64,000 nt of DNA, from NCBI GenBank assembly GCA_031255415.1, contig JAIRSO010000018.1, positions 1 through 64,000 on the forward strand, read 5' to 3'. The DNA comes from Oscillospiraceae bacterium. GTDB lineage: Bacteria; Bacillota; Clostridia; Christensenellales; Aristaeellaceae. Within the stretch, counting starts at the first letter, position 1. Each line of letters begins with the position of its first letter. Below, in pieces: positions 22,947 to 31,442 of the stretch. The translations under genes were made by a program, and so were the position numbers. Under the pieces are notes generated by a model. That model was not told the origin of the DNA. It ran no database searches and was given only the letters and a program-made list of their open reading frames with translations.

Positions 22947-24323
22947 TTATTCCTCGCGTTCCACGAGCGTGACCATGATCTCCGGCATCTGCGGCGAGAA
23001 CGTGAACGCGCTCAAATTATTCACCGCGCACTGCACCGGCAGTATCGCGTCGCCCGCCGACAACCCCGACGCGTCAACATATAGATGAATATCGTCGGCG
23101 GTTACTCGCTCCATCTCCAGATACGGGCCGGACAGCGTCACGCTCATCGCGCGCAGCGGTATGCGCGAGTCGAGCGCCGCGTCCGTTCCCCTTACCTCCA
23201 CCCTCACATCCGAATACGTATGCGTATGCGTGGCCTCCCTCACCGCCGCCAGTATAACCACCTCGGACGCGCTCGAGTACTTCAACTCCGGCGCAAGCCT
23301 CAGCCCGCTGCGCCCCTGCACCGCCTCCGACGCTCCGCTCACGTCTATCGGCGTTTCAACGTATATGGTCTGCAGCCGCTCCAGCGCGGCTGCCGGCCCC
23401 GCCACCATCACGGTCTGGGGCACCATCATCGTCCTGTTAATCTCATAACCGTGCGCTGGGGTGCCGCGCACCGCTATCGACGTATCTATTGGAAGCTCCT
23501 TCATAGGGTACACGTCCACGTCAACGCGCACGCTCTGCATATTCACCAGCTCGCTGGTGACGCGCATCAGCGGCGACTGGATGGGATTCCCGGCGCTGTC
23601 CTGCAGCTCGATCAGCGCGGATATGCTGTTATGCGTGCGGCTCAAGTCCAGCGTCTCTATCGGCAGTTTGACGGATGCTCTGGCCACTTGATCCACCAGC
23701 GACCGCGGCCCGCTCACCGTCACCTGCGCGGGATCGGCTGTAGGCGTATCGAACCACAGCGGCGTGGACGCGGCTCCAACCGGAGAGACCTCCACCGGGA
23801 TCCTGCTGCGCTGCCCATACTCCTCCACGTTGACCGTGATGGACGCTGGAGTAAACTCCAGCACCGTGCCGTATGTCGTGAGCGCTTGGCTGAACTTGAT
23901 CTCCTGATTCTCCCCTGCCTGGGTGATCCTTGATAGATCGAGGCGCGGCGCGAAGTTCTGCGCCGTCACGGTTTGATAATTCCTCTGCGCCACCCTAACG
24001 CGCATCTTGACCTTTATCGGCGCGGACGTTAGATCGTCCGTGACGGTCAGCGCGCGCGACTGCAGCGCTTCTAATCCCACCACCGTCACCACCGCGTCCG
24101 CGATGGTCTTCTCGCGCTGAACGTCTTCGTCGCCCGCGATCAGCACCGCCCACACCAGCAGCGATATCAGCAGCGCGCAGACCTTCAGCCATGGATGCGT
24201 GCGCATCGACCGCCACGCCTTCCCGGCGGTGACGGACAGCGGATCCGTAAGCTGAACCGATCCGCGCCTGGCTTCAACGGCAGGCCGGGCGCTTTGCGGC
24301 GCGCGGGGTTCATTGGGCAGCAT
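22947..24323 (-). CDS. cdaR: YbbR-domain protein, CdaA regulator
   Basis: 458 aa. One N-terminal membrane helix (about 41-60, LKVCALLISLLVWAVLIAG) is followed by four or five extracellular YbbR repeats, seen as recurring IPV-E-V ... VTVSGP ... V blocks, for example TVSGPRSLVDQV and VMVAGPAAALERL. CdaR binds CdaA and adjusts c-di-AMP synthesis (established for Bacillus and Listeria). It overlaps cdaA by 14 bases, and the cdaA-cdaR order is conserved; glmM, which often follows, is absent here. The C-terminus ends ITLVEREE. Confidence 0.9.
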   Translation of the reverse strand: MLPNEPRAPQSARPAVEARRGSVQLTDPLSVTAGKAWRSMRTHPWLKVCALLISLLVWAVLIAGDEDVQREKTIADAVVTVVGLEALQSRALTVTDDLTSAPIKVKMRVRVAQRNYQTVTAQNFAPRLDLSRITQAGENQEIKFSQALTTYGTVLEFTPASITVNVEEYGQRSRIPVEVSPVGAASTPLWFDTPTADPAQVTVSGPRSLVDQVARASVKLPIETLDLSRTHNSISALIELQDSAGNPIQSPLMRVTSELVNMQSVRVDVDVYPMKELPIDTSIAVRGTPAHGYEINRTMMVPQTVMVAGPAAALERLQTIYVETPIDVSGASEAVQGRSGLRLAPELKYSSASEVVILAAVREATHTHTYSDVRVEVRGTDAALDSRIPLRAMSVTLSGPYLEMERVTADDIHLYVDASGLSAGDAILPVQCAVNNLSAFTFSPQMPEIMVTLVEREE

Positions 24324-25179
24324 CGCGGTTCCTCCGTTTCGCCCTCGAGGCCAGGAAGCTTAACAGCGGCATAGAGGGCGGGGCCGTGGCGAATATAGGC
24401 GTGATAGCCTGTTCCAGCGTGCGCGCGTCCAAATGCCGCGTCAGTTTCCCAGCGCGAGCCATGGATATAACGCCCGACTCTTCGGACACGATCAGCGCGG
24501 TCGCGTCCGTCTGTTCCGATATCCCAAGGGCGGCGCGGTGGCGCGTGCCCAGTTCCTTTGATATGTTCCGATCCTCGCTGAGTCTTAGGAAGCAGGCGGC
24601 GGCTACGATGCGGTGCTCCCGGATTATCACGGCTCCGTCGTGCAGAGGGGTGTTCGGCTCGAAGATGTTCTCTATCAGCGGCGCTGTGATCAGCGAGTCC
24701 AGACGCGTGCCGCTCTCTATGATGTCGGCCAGCCCCGTGCGCTGCTCGATCACTATCAGCGCGCCTACCTTGCGCCTGGCGAGGTTCGTCATCGCGGCCA
24801 CCAGTTCGGATATAACCCGCAGGTGATGATCCGGATCGTCCGGCGCGCGCAGTTTATCCCATAGGTTCGTGCTGCCTATCTGCTCCAGCGCGCGCCTTAG
24901 CTCCGGCTGGAACAGCACGACCACCACCACCGCGCCCGAGTTCACCACCAGGTCTATGATCCGGTTCAGCGCCGTCAGATGCAGCAGCACGCTCAATCTG
25001 CTCGCCGCGAACAGGAACGCCAATCCCTTGAGCACCTGGCTGGCGCGGGTCTCCCGTGTCAGCAGAAGCAGCTGGTACAGCAGGAACGCCACTATCAGCA
25101 CGTCCGCCGCGTCCGAGACGCGGATGCTGCTGAATATGCTGCGTATCAGCGAGAAATTCTCCTGCCAAAACTCCGCCAT
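24310..25179 (-). CDS. cdaA: Diadenylate cyclase CdaA
   Basis: 289 aa. It makes c-di-AMP from two ATP. Three membrane helices at the N-terminus (about 20-95) precede the DAC domain (about 115-250). The catalytic motifs DGA (in TPLHDGAVII) and RHRAA (in GTRHRAALGISEQ) are intact, as is the GALIVIEQRTGL strand. ATG 25179 has GGAG eight bases upstream, and a promoter lies at 25245-25274. The gene is the first of a two-gene unit with cdaR. The C-terminal tail is longer and more basic than in Bacillus. Confidence 0.95.
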   Translation of the reverse strand: MAEFWQENFSLIRSIFSSIRVSDAADVLIVAFLLYQLLLLTRETRASQVLKGLAFLFAASRLSVLLHLTALNRIIDLVVNSGAVVVVVLFQPELRRALEQIGSTNLWDKLRAPDDPDHHLRVISELVAAMTNLARRKVGALIVIEQRTGLADIIESGTRLDSLITAPLIENIFEPNTPLHDGAVIIREHRIVAAACFLRLSEDRNISKELGTRHRAALGISEQTDATALIVSEESGVISMARAGKLTRHLDARTLEQAITPIFATAPPSMPLLSFLASRAKRRNRDAAQ

Positions 25180-25244
25180 CGGCCGTTCTCCTTCGCGGGC
25201 TTCGCGCCGCCGCGCCTTATCAGCGCCTCGCGCGCCGTATCAAC

Positions 25245-25274
25245 AGTATACACCACCGCTCCCTAAAGAGTAAA
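25245..25274 (-). promoter_or_regulatory. Promoter of cdaA-cdaR
   Basis: On the minus strand TTTACT (25274-25269), an 18-bp spacer and TATACT (25250-25245). It lies divergent to the promoter of the next gene; no shared operator is obvious. Confidence 0.5.
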
Positions 25275-25352
25275 CGACATACACCCCCCGGTTAATCCGA
25301 TTTTCTCTCGCAATCCTGTAACGAATTTATTACGTTTTCATCCGAAAACCCC

Positions 25353-25381
25353 TTGACTGCGAAATCAAACCGTAATATAAT
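25353..25381 (+). promoter_or_regulatory. Promoter of the SH3/peptidoglycan-binding gene
   Basis: TTGACT (25353-25358), a 17-bp spacer and TATAAT (25376-25381). The start site near 25388 leaves a 46-base leader with GGGAGG before the GTG at 25434. Confidence 0.7.
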
Positions 25382-25433
25382 TCGTTCTATAAGGGACGGG
25401 CAACGCCACAACGGTTCGGGAGGTGCGCGGAAG

Positions 25434-26987
25434 GTGCAAAGGAATCAATTGAGGAAACTCTGGGCATTCGCGCTGGCATTGACGCTGGCGGCTTCGCGGC
25501 TTATCATGATCGCGCCTGGGGCGCTGGCCGATGAGATCTGGTATACCCGTTCTGGCACCAGATTGCGCTCGCAGGCCGCGACCAGCGCGAGCGCTATCAT
25601 CACGATAAAGGGCGGCGAGGAGGTATCCGTGGTCAGCCGATCCGGAGGATGGTCGAAGGTGCGCTACGGATCGCACTCCGGGTATATCCGGTCGGATCTG
25701 CTGGTTCAGATCACCCGCTCCGGTTATATCCCGCTGCAGAAGGGCAACGAGTGCCCGCAGGTTAAGGACGTACAGACAGCCCTGCGCGATCTGGGATACT
25801 TCTCCGGCTCGTGCAACGGCAAGTTCGGGGACGATACCGAGGCGGCTGTCCGAGCGTTCCAGAAACGCAACGCTATCAGCGCGGACGGCGTGGCGGGAGG
25901 AGAGACCCAACGCGTGCTGTATTCCGGCGCGGCGCGCGCGGCGGAGAGCGTTTCAACAAGCTCGTTCGTCAACGTCTCCAGCGCGTCCGGCGCGTCCGGT
26001 TCGACGATCGTCGCGGCGTCCGGCTCCACTCTCAAGAAGGGTATGTCGGGCACGGCTGTCAAAGCCATGCAGACGCTGTTAAAGAACCTGGGTTATATAA
26101 CCTTTGCGCCGGACGGGGTGTTCGGCAGCGGCACGGAGAAGGCCGTCATGGAGTTCCAATCCCGCAACGGACTATCCGCCGACGGCAAGGTAGGCGCGGC
26201 TACGCTCAGCGCGCTGTCCAGTTCTAGAGCCGTCGCGGCTAAGGCTCCGGCCTCTTCCGGCGCATACGCTAAGCTCACGCTCAAGAAAGGCGACGCTGGC
26301 TCCGAGGTCACTAAGATGCAACAGAGGCTGCGCGAGTTGGGTTACATCAACTTCGCCGCGGACGGTAAGTTCGGAACGGGCACGCGCAACGGCGTAGTCG
26401 CTTTCCAGAAGGCGAACAGCCTGTCCGCGGACGGGATAGCCGGCCCCGGCACCCTGACGATGCTGTACTCCTCGTCGGCTAGAACGGCTCCGGCTGGAAC
26501 GGTATCGGGATCGTCGTCCGCCTCGTCGTCGTCCGGCTCCGGGCCGTCGTCCGGATCGGTGAAGCTGCTGCACTTCTTCGACGTGGTCAAGGTCAAGTAC
26601 CCGTCGGGCACGATCGTCACGGTGTACGATCCCGCCAGCAAACAGTCGTGGAAATTGAAATTCATGTCGATGGGGCGGCACGCGGACTCCGAGCCGTTGA
26701 GCGCGTCGGATACCGCCGTGATGAATAAAGCGTTCGGCAACACGACCACCTGGACGCCTAAGGCCGTATGGGTGAAATTCCCCGACGGGGTGTGGAGCAT
26801 GGCCACCATGCACAATACCCCGCACCTAAGCTCCACCATCAGGGATAATAACTTCAACGGGCATCTGTGCGTGCACTTCCTGCGCGACATGGACGAGGTG
26901 AGCAAGAACGATCCCAACTACGGCGTGCAGAACCAGAAAGCCCTGCGCGCGGCCTGGAAAGCGCTGTCAGGGCAGACGGTGGATTAA
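25434..26987 (+). CDS. Secreted SH3 and peptidoglycan-binding protein
   Basis: 517 aa. A basic N-terminus and hydrophobic stretch (about 8-32, ending PGALA) form a signal peptide. A bacterial SH3 domain (about 35-95: WYTRSGTRLRS...GGWSKVRYGSHSGYIRSDLL) is followed by three peptidoglycan-binding type 1 repeats (about 103-165, 203-270, 285-345), each with the ALRDLGYF...DG-FG...V-FQ pattern, then a Ser-rich linker. The C-terminal 145 residues carry MHNTPHLSSTI and GHLCVHFLRD, a conserved Cys/His pair met in many clostridial wall proteins, with no described activity I can name; it resembles an L,D-transpeptidase active site only loosely. GTG 25434 has GGGAGG 10 bases upstream; longer starts would swallow the promoter. 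Confidence 0.85.
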   Translation: MQRNQLRKLWAFALALTLAASRLIMIAPGALADEIWYTRSGTRLRSQAATSASAIITIKGGEEVSVVSRSGGWSKVRYGSHSGYIRSDLLVQITRSGYIPLQKGNECPQVKDVQTALRDLGYFSGSCNGKFGDDTEAAVRAFQKRNAISADGVAGGETQRVLYSGAARAAESVSTSSFVNVSSASGASGSTIVAASGSTLKKGMSGTAVKAMQTLLKNLGYITFAPDGVFGSGTEKAVMEFQSRNGLSADGKVGAATLSALSSSRAVAAKAPASSGAYAKLTLKKGDAGSEVTKMQQRLRELGYINFAADGKFGTGTRNGVVAFQKANSLSADGIAGPGTLTMLYSSSARTAPAGTVSGSSSASSSSGSGPSSGSVKLLHFFDVVKVKYPSGTIVTVYDPASKQSWKLKFMSMGRHADSEPLSASDTAVMNKAFGNTTTWTPKAVWVKFPDGVWSMATMHNTPHLSSTIRDNNFNGHLCVHFLRDMDEVSKNDPNYGVQNQKALRAAWKALSGQTVD

Positions 26988-27016
26988 CGCGCATAGCGGC
27001 AAGCAGGGAATGGCAA

Positions 27017-27037
27017 GCGGCGCGCGGGACGCGCCGC
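27017..27037 (+). terminator. GC-rich hairpin, possible terminator
   Basis: GCGGCGCG and CGCGCCGC pair perfectly around CGGGA, 30 bases after the stop of the wall protein. No T-run follows, so termination is uncertain. Confidence 0.4.
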
Positions 27038-27130
27038 GTCGCTCGAAACGGACTGCCGCAGCGTAATCGAACGACCATACCCGCGCATACGTACATACTA
27101 CACCGCGTCTGTAAGGAATAGAGGGATATT

Positions 27131-28321
27131 GTGCCGAATGATTTCGCGAACGTAGATAACGGCGGAGCCGGGCTGCCCGGCTCGCCCGTCGATCCCGTCC
27201 GGCTGGGATTCCCCGCCCTGCTGGCCGCGTTTGGCAGGACGGAGCCGATCGCCGCTGCGCGCGAACTGCGCGCCGGGAACATCAACACCACATACCTGGC
27301 GATCCTGGACGGCGGCGAGAAGCTTACGCTCCAGAAGATCAACCGCCACGTGTTCAAACAGCCGGAGATGATTATGTCCAACATCCGGCGCGTCACCGCG
27401 CACCTGCGCGGCAAACTCCCGCCGGACGCGCCCGATCCGTCGCGGCGCGTGCTGTCGTTCATGGAAAAGGCCGACGGCTCTATGATCGAGTGGGACGCTT
27501 CCGGCGAGCCGTGGAGATGCTACAGATTCGTGGAAGGCGCGACCGCGTACAACGCGGCGGTCAAGCCCGAGCACCTGTGCGAGACGGGACGCGCGTTCGG
27601 CGCGTTCCAGCGCGACTTAGCGGACTTCCCGATCGAAACGCTTAGCGAGACGATAACGGGCTTCCACGATACGCCTAAGCGTTACTCCGCGTTTATCCAG
27701 GCCGTAGAGGCGGATCGCGTCGGACGGCGCGCGGCGGCCTCGCGCCAGATCGAGGCCGTGCGGGATCGCTCCAGCCTGGCCTCGCGCATCGTAGACCAGT
27801 TGAGCGGCGGCGCTCTGCCGCTGCGCGTCACCCATAACGATACCAAGATCAATAACGTGCTCATCGACGATTCAACCGAAGAAGCCATATGCGTGATCGA
27901 TCTGGATACCGTCATGCCGGGATCGTCGCTGTACGACTTCGGCGATATGATCCGCTTCGGCGCGTCTTCGGCGGCGGAGGATGAGCCGGACGTTTCCAAG
28001 ATTGATCTTGATATGGGCAAGTACGAACAGTTTGCCAAGGGGTTTATCGATAAGACGCGCGGGTTCTTGAGCGACTCCGAGTTGATCGCGCAGCCGCTGG
28101 GCTGCCTGGTCATCACATACGAGCTTGCGATGCGGTTCTTGACGGACTATCTAGACGGGGATCGATACTTCCGCGTCTGGGATCCGGAGCATAACCTCAT
28201 CCGCGCCAGGGCGCAGTTGCGCCTCCTCGAGGACATGGAATCCAAGTATGACGCGATGACAAGCTATATAAAGGAAAACATCGTCTTAAACGACGGATCG
28301 CGCGATCAATCGCGCCGCTGA
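27131..28321 (+). CDS. Phosphotransferase-family kinase, N-acetylhexosamine kinase-like
   Basis: 396 aa of the aminoglycoside-phosphotransferase / choline-kinase fold. The N-lobe has GNINTTYLA and LQKINRHVFKQPE, close to N-acetylhexosamine 1-kinase (NahK) of Bifidobacterium. The catalytic loop is VTHNDTKINNVLI (Asp of HND) and the metal site IDLDTVMPGSSLYDFGD. It probably phosphorylates an amino sugar, but a different small alcohol cannot be excluded. GTG 27131 follows GAGGG. It is the only gene of its unit. Its neighbours deal with the cell wall, which would fit amino-sugar recycling (inference). Confidence 0.78.
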   Translation: MPNDFANVDNGGAGLPGSPVDPVRLGFPALLAAFGRTEPIAAARELRAGNINTTYLAILDGGEKLTLQKINRHVFKQPEMIMSNIRRVTAHLRGKLPPDAPDPSRRVLSFMEKADGSMIEWDASGEPWRCYRFVEGATAYNAAVKPEHLCETGRAFGAFQRDLADFPIETLSETITGFHDTPKRYSAFIQAVEADRVGRRAAASRQIEAVRDRSSLASRIVDQLSGGALPLRVTHNDTKINNVLIDDSTEEAICVIDLDTVMPGSSLYDFGDMIRFGASSAAEDEPDVSKIDLDMGKYEQFAKGFIDKTRGFLSDSELIAQPLGCLVITYELAMRFLTDYLDGDRYFRVWDPEHNLIRARAQLRLLEDMESKYDAMTSYIKENIVLNDGSRDQSRR

Positions 28322-28368
28322 CCGTCTCGCGTCGCGCGGTTTATATGGTTATGGGATCATATGAATAG

Positions 28369-28406
28369 AAACGCCTCCGCGTCGCATCATAATCGCGGAG
28401 GTGTTT
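28369..28406 (+). promoter_or_regulatory. Hairpin masking a ribosome-binding site
   Basis: AAACGCCTCCGCG (28369-28381) and CGCGGAGGTGTTT (28394-28406) pair over 13 positions, one of them G-T, around a 12-base loop. The 3' arm contains GGAGGTG, the Shine-Dalgarno of the ORF that starts at 28410. The structure could be an attenuator or a terminator of the kinase gene; no T-run follows. Confidence 0.6.
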
Positions 28407-28409
28407 CTT

Positions 28410-28604
28410 ATGCGCTCAAGATCCAGAAAACCCATGTTTATCCGTACAAAACAGTTCAACGCGCTGAATCAAGGCAAACGGCGCGCGATGGACGACATGG
28501 CCAGGCACAGCGACGCGGTGCGCGGCGACGTGCTGGGCAGCTATACGGGCACGCCCGCCGACTCGAAAGACCTTGAACCCGTTCAGGACGCTGACGATCT
28601 GTGA
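28410..28604 (+). CDS. Small hypothetical protein (64 aa)
   Basis: The ORF starts MRSRSRKPMFIRTKQFNALNQGKRR, strongly basic, and ends in an acidic tail (PVQDADDL). It has no membrane segment and no cysteine. I do not recognise a family. A very good Shine-Dalgarno (GGAGGTG, six bases before ATG) supports translation, but this site is buried in a stable hairpin. The basic half could bind nucleic acid. A spore-core or ribosome-associated protein would look like this, but there is no direct evidence. Confidence 0.5.
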   Translation: MRSRSRKPMFIRTKQFNALNQGKRRAMDDMARHSDAVRGDVLGSYTGTPADSKDLEPVQDADDL

Positions 28605-28741
28605 TTTGTAGCCTGCGGGCTTAATAGACCCGCGAAGCCGCAGCTTCTTTGGAGTTGGTCGGCTGTAAGGTAGATTCTGGATGGAACGGGACGGTCTTGG
28701 CTTTGTGGATCGTTAGTTTGTTGGCGCGTCGCGTCGAGCTT

Positions 28742-28828
28742 TCCGGGGCTCCGCCCCAGACCCCGCAAAGGGGGTTTCACCCCCTTTGAACCCCTGACCA
28801 GCGTCCCGCTGGACCGATGTGGCGGTGT
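28742..28828 (+). repeat. Composite intergenic repeat, copy B
   Basis: A diverged copy of the three-hairpin block: CGGGGCTCCGCCCC, then AAAGGGGG-TTTCA-CCCCCTTT, then CCAGCG-TCC-CGCTGG. It lacks the 11-bp units in front. It fills part of the 290-base gap between the small ORF and the VanW gene; the rest (28605-28741) shows no feature. Confidence 0.8.
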
Positions 28829-28894
28829 GATGGGTTTGACTCATCGTCGGGGTCTGGATTGGAGATACCGTATCCGCTGTAAGGAGTGGCTGTT

Positions 28895-30331
28895 ATGACC
28901 AATACGCATGGCGGCGTTATGCCGCGAAGGGTTTCGGCGCGCGGCGCGTCTAAGCCGCGCGCCGTCTGGACGGGTCCTGTCTGCCTGATGCTTGTCGGCG
29001 CGCTCGCCGCTTTGGCTATGTGGGCGCAGCACCAGGTTAAGGCTTACGAGGCTTTCCAGCATATGCGCTCAGTCGTCGCCAGCTCGGCGTTTTACGACGG
29101 CGTTAGCGTTGACGGCGTGCCCCTCTCCGGACTCACCCTTGACCAGGCTCTGGAACGGCTCTCCGCCCGCGACCAGATTGAGGATCAGTCCTTTGAGATA
29201 TTCGTCACGGCGGGCGACGCCCGCTGGCGCATTTCCTCCGACGAGGTTCCCCTCCATCGCAACACCGAAACGCTGATCCGCCAGGCTTACGCTCTGGGAC
29301 GATCCGGCACGCTTGAGGAACGCTACGCTGAAATCACGGCTATGTCCTCCGCCGGCGTGAATTACGAATCCCAAATGTGGTACGAAAAGAGCGCGGTTCG
29401 CACGCTTACCGATCAGGTTGCGCGCCGCCTTACCATCGAAGGCCACGACGCGCAGGTCGCGGACTTCAATTTCTCCACCCGTCAGTTCACCTTCACCGAC
29501 GCTCTCGCCGGGCAGATCGTCGACCCTGATCTTCTCTTTACTCAAGTCGCCTCCGCCCTTGACTCCCGCGATTACGGCGCGGTCATCGAGGCTCCTATCG
29601 TCCATGTCGAGCCTTCCGTTACCCGCGAGGAGGTTCAAGCCTTATACGGCAAGGTGTCGGGCTTCACCACCTCCACCACTGGCAACGAGAACCGCAACAC
29701 CAACATCTCGCTTGCAGCCCGCGCTATTAACGGTACGGTCGTCCAGCCCGGCGATATCTTCTCTTTCAACGACGTTACCGGACAGCGCACTTACGCTAAA
29801 GGCTACCGTGAAGCGGGCGCTATCCAGAACGGTACGCTCATCGACGAGGTGGGCGGCGGCGTGTGCCAGGTGTCCACCACTTTGTTCAACGCGCTTGTCC
29901 GCTCCGGCCTTGACATTTCCATGCGCAACCCCCACGCCTGGCCTGTCGATTATGTTAATCGCGGCGAGGACGCTATGGTCAACTGGCCCGATAAGGATAT
30001 GCGCATGAAGAACAATACCGGCGGGCCTATCTATATCATCGGTTCATACGCGAACCGTACCCTTACCTTCGAGATCTACGGCAGGAAACTGGGCGACGGC
30101 GTTACTATCGATCTTTATAGCCAGACTACAGGCTCAACCCCTCCCGCCGAGACCGTTTACACGCGCAACCCCTCTCTCGCCCCCGGCACGGAGACCGTCA
30201 CCCGTTCCGCGCGCACGGGCTACCGCGTCACCACTTACAAAGTGACGTACCAATACGGCAGGGAGATCGCGCGCGAGGCGTTCTATAAATCCGAGTACCG
30301 CATGTACGGAAAGATGGTGGAGTATAACTAA
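28895..30331 (+). CDS. VanW-family cell-wall protein
   Basis: 478 aa. One membrane helix near the N-terminus (about 26-45) anchors an extracellular part: a putative peptidoglycan-binding type 4 region (about 60-245), the VanW domain (about 260-390) with GGGVCQVSTTLFNALVRSGLDI-type signature and MRNPHAWPVDYV, and a short G5-like tail (YTRNPSLAPGTETVTRSARTG). VanW proteins are linked to the cell wall and to vancomycin-resistance clusters, but no catalytic activity is known. ATG 28895 has AAGGAG eight bases upstream; an in-frame GTG at 28886 is weaker. The coding strand is pyrimidine-rich at third positions compared with neighbours. The stop touches the ATG of the fructokinase. Confidence 0.88.
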   Translation: MTNTHGGVMPRRVSARGASKPRAVWTGPVCLMLVGALAALAMWAQHQVKAYEAFQHMRSVVASSAFYDGVSVDGVPLSGLTLDQALERLSARDQIEDQSFEIFVTAGDARWRISSDEVPLHRNTETLIRQAYALGRSGTLEERYAEITAMSSAGVNYESQMWYEKSAVRTLTDQVARRLTIEGHDAQVADFNFSTRQFTFTDALAGQIVDPDLLFTQVASALDSRDYGAVIEAPIVHVEPSVTREEVQALYGKVSGFTTSTTGNENRNTNISLAARAINGTVVQPGDIFSFNDVTGQRTYAKGYREAGAIQNGTLIDEVGGGVCQVSTTLFNALVRSGLDISMRNPHAWPVDYVNRGEDAMVNWPDKDMRMKNNTGGPIYIIGSYANRTLTFEIYGRKLGDGVTIDLYSQTTGSTPPAETVYTRNPSLAPGTETVTRSARTGYRVTTYKVTYQYGREIAREAFYKSEYRMYGKMVEYN

Positions 30332-31219
30332 ATGAGCGGCAAGCGGTTGCTGGGCGCGCTGGAGGGCGGCGGCACCAAGATGGTGTGCGCCGTGGGTTTC
30401 GACGACGGAACCATACTCAAGCGCGAGTCTATCCCCACGTCCACGCCGGAGGAGACGCTGCCCAAACTCGCGCGGTTCTTCCATAGCGAGGGTATCGAGG
30501 CGCTGGGCATAGGCAGTTTCGGGCCGGTCGATCTGCGCGAGGATTCCGACACGTATGGTTACATAACGGCTACGCCCAAACTTAGCTGGGTGGATACGCC
30601 GTTTTTGCCGATCCTGCGCGACGCGCTGTGTATTCCCGTTGGGTTCGAGACGGACGTTAACATGGCCGCTATCGGCGAGCATGTCGTCGGCGCGGGACGC
30701 GGGTTATCCAGCCTTGTGTATCTTACCGTCGGGACCGGGATCGGCGCGGGGGTCATTATCGATAACCGTCCTTTGCACGGGCTGGTGCATCCGGAGATGG
30801 GGCACCTTCTGCTGAAACCGGCTCCAGGCGAGACTTGCCCGGATGGATTCTGCCCCTATCACAAGGGATGCCTGGAGGGATTGGCCTGCGGGCCTTCGAT
30901 CGAGAAACGATGGGGGAAACGCGCGGACGAACTGCCCGAGGATCATCCGGCGTGGGCGCTGGAATCCGAATATCTGGCTCAATGTTGCGCCGATATGATA
31001 TTCGCTTTATCGCCGGAGCGGATCATACTGGGCGGTGGCGTGATGCATCAGCGGCATTTGTTTCCCGCGATTCGTTTGAGGACGATCGATCTGCTGGGCG
31101 GGTACATACGCAGCGGCAGGATTCTGGACGATATCGATAACTATATCGTCGCGCCTGGATTGGGAGACGATAGCGGGATAGTCGGAGGGTTGATCATCGC
31201 GGCGCGGGAACTGGGGTAG
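30332..31219 (+). CDS. ROK-family fructokinase-like sugar kinase
   Basis: 295 aa. ROK kinases phosphorylate hexoses with ATP. The N-terminal phosphate loop is LGALEGGGTKM, the second glycine-rich block VGTGIGAGVI, and the Zn site H-x8-to-C-x-C set is seen in MGHLLLKPAPGETCPDGFCPYHKGCLEG. The segment around ETDVNMAAIGE supplies the catalytic Asp. The FCPYHKGCLEG form with GLACGPSI is characteristic of bacterial fructokinases (ScrK/GmuE type). The ATG follows the VanW stop without a gap. No sugar importer is beside it. Confidence 0.88.
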   Translation: MSGKRLLGALEGGGTKMVCAVGFDDGTILKRESIPTSTPEETLPKLARFFHSEGIEALGIGSFGPVDLREDSDTYGYITATPKLSWVDTPFLPILRDALCIPVGFETDVNMAAIGEHVVGAGRGLSSLVYLTVGTGIGAGVIIDNRPLHGLVHPEMGHLLLKPAPGETCPDGFCPYHKGCLEGLACGPSIEKRWGKRADELPEDHPAWALESEYLAQCCADMIFALSPERIILGGGVMHQRHLFPAIRLRTIDLLGGYIRSGRILDDIDNYIVAPGLGDDSGIVGGLIIAARELG

Positions 31220-31239
31220 TTTGAGATAAACGGTTGCAC

Positions 31240-31312
31240 CGCCGCGCGGGGAGAGGGAGGCTTGCCTTTGCCGCTTCGGGACAGGGCAGCCGTTCCACAT
31301 GCCCGCGCGGCG
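31240..31312 (+). ncRNA. Candidate structured RNA upstream of ffh
   Basis: Arms CGCCGCGCGGG (31240-31250) and CCCGCGCGGCG (31302-31312) match perfectly over 11 bp and enclose 51 bases that also fold (GGA/TCC, GGCT/AGCC, CCG-CTT-CGG). A T/A-rich stretch follows. It lies 20 bases after the fructokinase stop and 38 before the ffh promoter. The signal-recognition-particle RNA motif (GGAAG tetraloop region) is absent, so I do not call it ffs. It could be a large terminator. Confidence 0.35.
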
Positions 31313-31350
31313 TTCGTTGCCCGTATATCTATTTAAATTTTGAATAATGG

Positions 31351-31378
31351 TTGACATTCCTCACAACCTTGCTATACT
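31351..31378 (+). promoter_or_regulatory. Promoter of the ffh-trmD operon
   Basis: TTGACA (31351-31356), a 16-bp spacer and TATACT (31373-31378), with a leader of about 58 bases to the GTG at 31443. Confidence 0.7.
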
Positions 31379-31442
31379 GTATAGGTTGCCGCAATTGCGG
31401 GCGGCGGTATTTTCGCGCGATCGTAATCGGGGAGGGAATCAA

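Noticed and set aside
31240-31312. SRP RNA (ffs) beside ffh
   Set aside because: The conserved GGAAG-type apical loop and GCAGCC strand are not present.
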